NCBI GenBank assembly: GCA_030616535.1
Contig: JAUWXE010000076.1
Coordinates: 1 to 5,559 of the forward strand
Length of the DNA stretch: 5,559 bases
From: Candidatus Aerophobota bacterium
Lineage (GTDB): Bacteria; Aerophobota; Aerophobia; Aerophobales; AE-B3A
Direction of reading: 5' to 3'
The notes under the pieces were generated by a model that searched no databases, had not been told where the DNA came from, and was given only the letters and a program-made list of their open reading frames with translations. The position numbers were made by a program, and so were the translations under genes. Numbering within the stretch: position 1 is the first letter of the stretch; every line of letters starts with the position of its first letter. Below, one piece after another: positions 5,016-5,559 of the stretch.

Positions 5016-5559
5016 AAGCTGTGAGAAACGAAAGATTTCAGAAGCTAAGTACCTATATTTTGCTCATTGCCTGGGCAGCTTTTGTTTTGTTTCCTATCTA
5101 TTGGATGCTGACTACTTCCTTTAAGTCAAAGTTAGACGTCTTTCTTGGCCCCAAATATTTTCCCTGGGTAGATTTTAAGCCGGTAATACAATGGTGGATA
5201 AGGATATTCACGGTGGAAAGAGAAGGGGTGATTCGCCCGCTGATTAATAGTGCTGTAATTGCCAGCACTAGCTCATTATTTGCGGTCTTATTGGGCACCA
5301 TGGCCGCCTATGGTTTGACAAGATTTAAGTTTAAATTCGGCCCTTTGCGTAATCAAGATATCCTTGTCTGGATAGTCTCCCAGAGGATGATGCCGCCCAT
5401 TGTGATTGTGCTGGCCTTATTTTTGATGTTTAAGGTAGTAAATCTTTTGGATACTCGGCTCGGTATGACCCTCATCTATACAGCATTCAATTTGCCTATC
5501 GCCGTCTGGATGATGAGGAATTTTTTATCGCAAATTCCTATCTCCATCGAAGAGGCAGC
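5012..5559 (+). CDS. ABC transporter permease, MalG/UgpE type (3' end outside window)
   Basis: This frame starts at ATG 5012, overlapping the TGA of the MalF-type gene (ATGA), a classic coupling arrangement, and runs off the window after 182 full codons. It begins with a basic stretch and a first helix (about 13-34) ending FPIYWMLTTSFKS, the hallmark of the MalG branch. Further helices lie at about 79-102, 115-140 and 151-169. The segment SQRMMPPIVIVLALFLMF (123-140) is typical of sugar permeases of this group. The last residues, IPISIEEA, are the beginning of the EAA motif that contacts the ATPase, so the rest of the motif and the last two helices, perhaps 90-100 residues, lie beyond 5559. 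An upstream GTG at 5021 is a weaker start choice. With the preceding gene it forms the heterodimeric channel. Confidence 0.92.
   Translation, partial: MKAVRNERFQKLSTYILLIAWAAFVLFPIYWMLTTSFKSKLDVFLGPKYFPWVDFKPVIQWWIRIFTVEREGVIRPLINSAVIASTSSLFAVLLGTMAAYGLTRFKFKFGPLRNQDILVWIVSQRMMPPIVIVLALFLMFKVVNLLDTRLGMTLIYTAFNLPIAVWMMRNFLSQIPISIEEA

Overview
The window looks like a chromosomal stretch of a bacterium of moderate, slightly AT-rich base composition that uses strong AGGAGG-type ribosome binding sites. The secreted proteins have signal-peptidase-I type leaders (AxA-like ends) and no lipobox, which suggests a diderm with a periplasm. Nothing in the sequence fixes the phylum. No RNA gene, CRISPR array, insertion sequence or origin was seen.

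Layout, left to right. (1) A minus-strand gene for a small four-helix membrane protein of unknown function (11-448). (2) A divergent intergenic region (449-758) with a good sigma70-type promoter (TTGACG, 17 bp, TATAGT; 655-683) reading right, and a possible very short leader ORF. (3) A tight two-gene unit: a membrane protein built of two DUF350/YjfL-like repeats (759-1241) and, 6 nt later, an exported, C-terminally anchored transglutaminase-like protein with a visible Cys and His (1248-2075). (4) A decayed spacer (2076-2330) holding a 69-codon ORF whose first ~29 codons carry the lysine motif (EPKIDGWR) of an ATP-dependent DNA ligase and whose remainder is unrelated to a ligase; I read it as a gene remnant. 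(5) A second promoter (TTGACA at 2331) and a purine-rich leader of about 140 nt with several Shine-Dalgarno-like motifs, a candidate 35-codon leader ORF, and two mutually exclusive hairpins, one of which would cover the ribosome binding site of the next gene. (6) A carbohydrate-type ABC importer operon: solute-binding protein (2507-4018), a 100-nt intercistronic gap with a weak hairpin/T-run followed by an 11-bp stem-loop, MalF-type permease (4119-5015), and MalG-type permease (5012-5559, cut by the window edge, overlapping its neighbour by ATGA).

How the genes work together: the binding protein would capture a sugar or sugar-like solute outside the inner membrane and deliver it to the heterodimeric permease. 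The ATPase is not in the window and must lie downstream or elsewhere. The intercistronic stem-loop is where malE-malF operons usually set the excess of binding protein over permease. The DUF350/transglutaminase pair is probably a separate transcription unit acting at the membrane; its substrate is unknown. The most interesting points are that pair, the ligase remnant, and the leader architecture before both operons, where a short GTG-started ORF ends at the start codon of the main gene.
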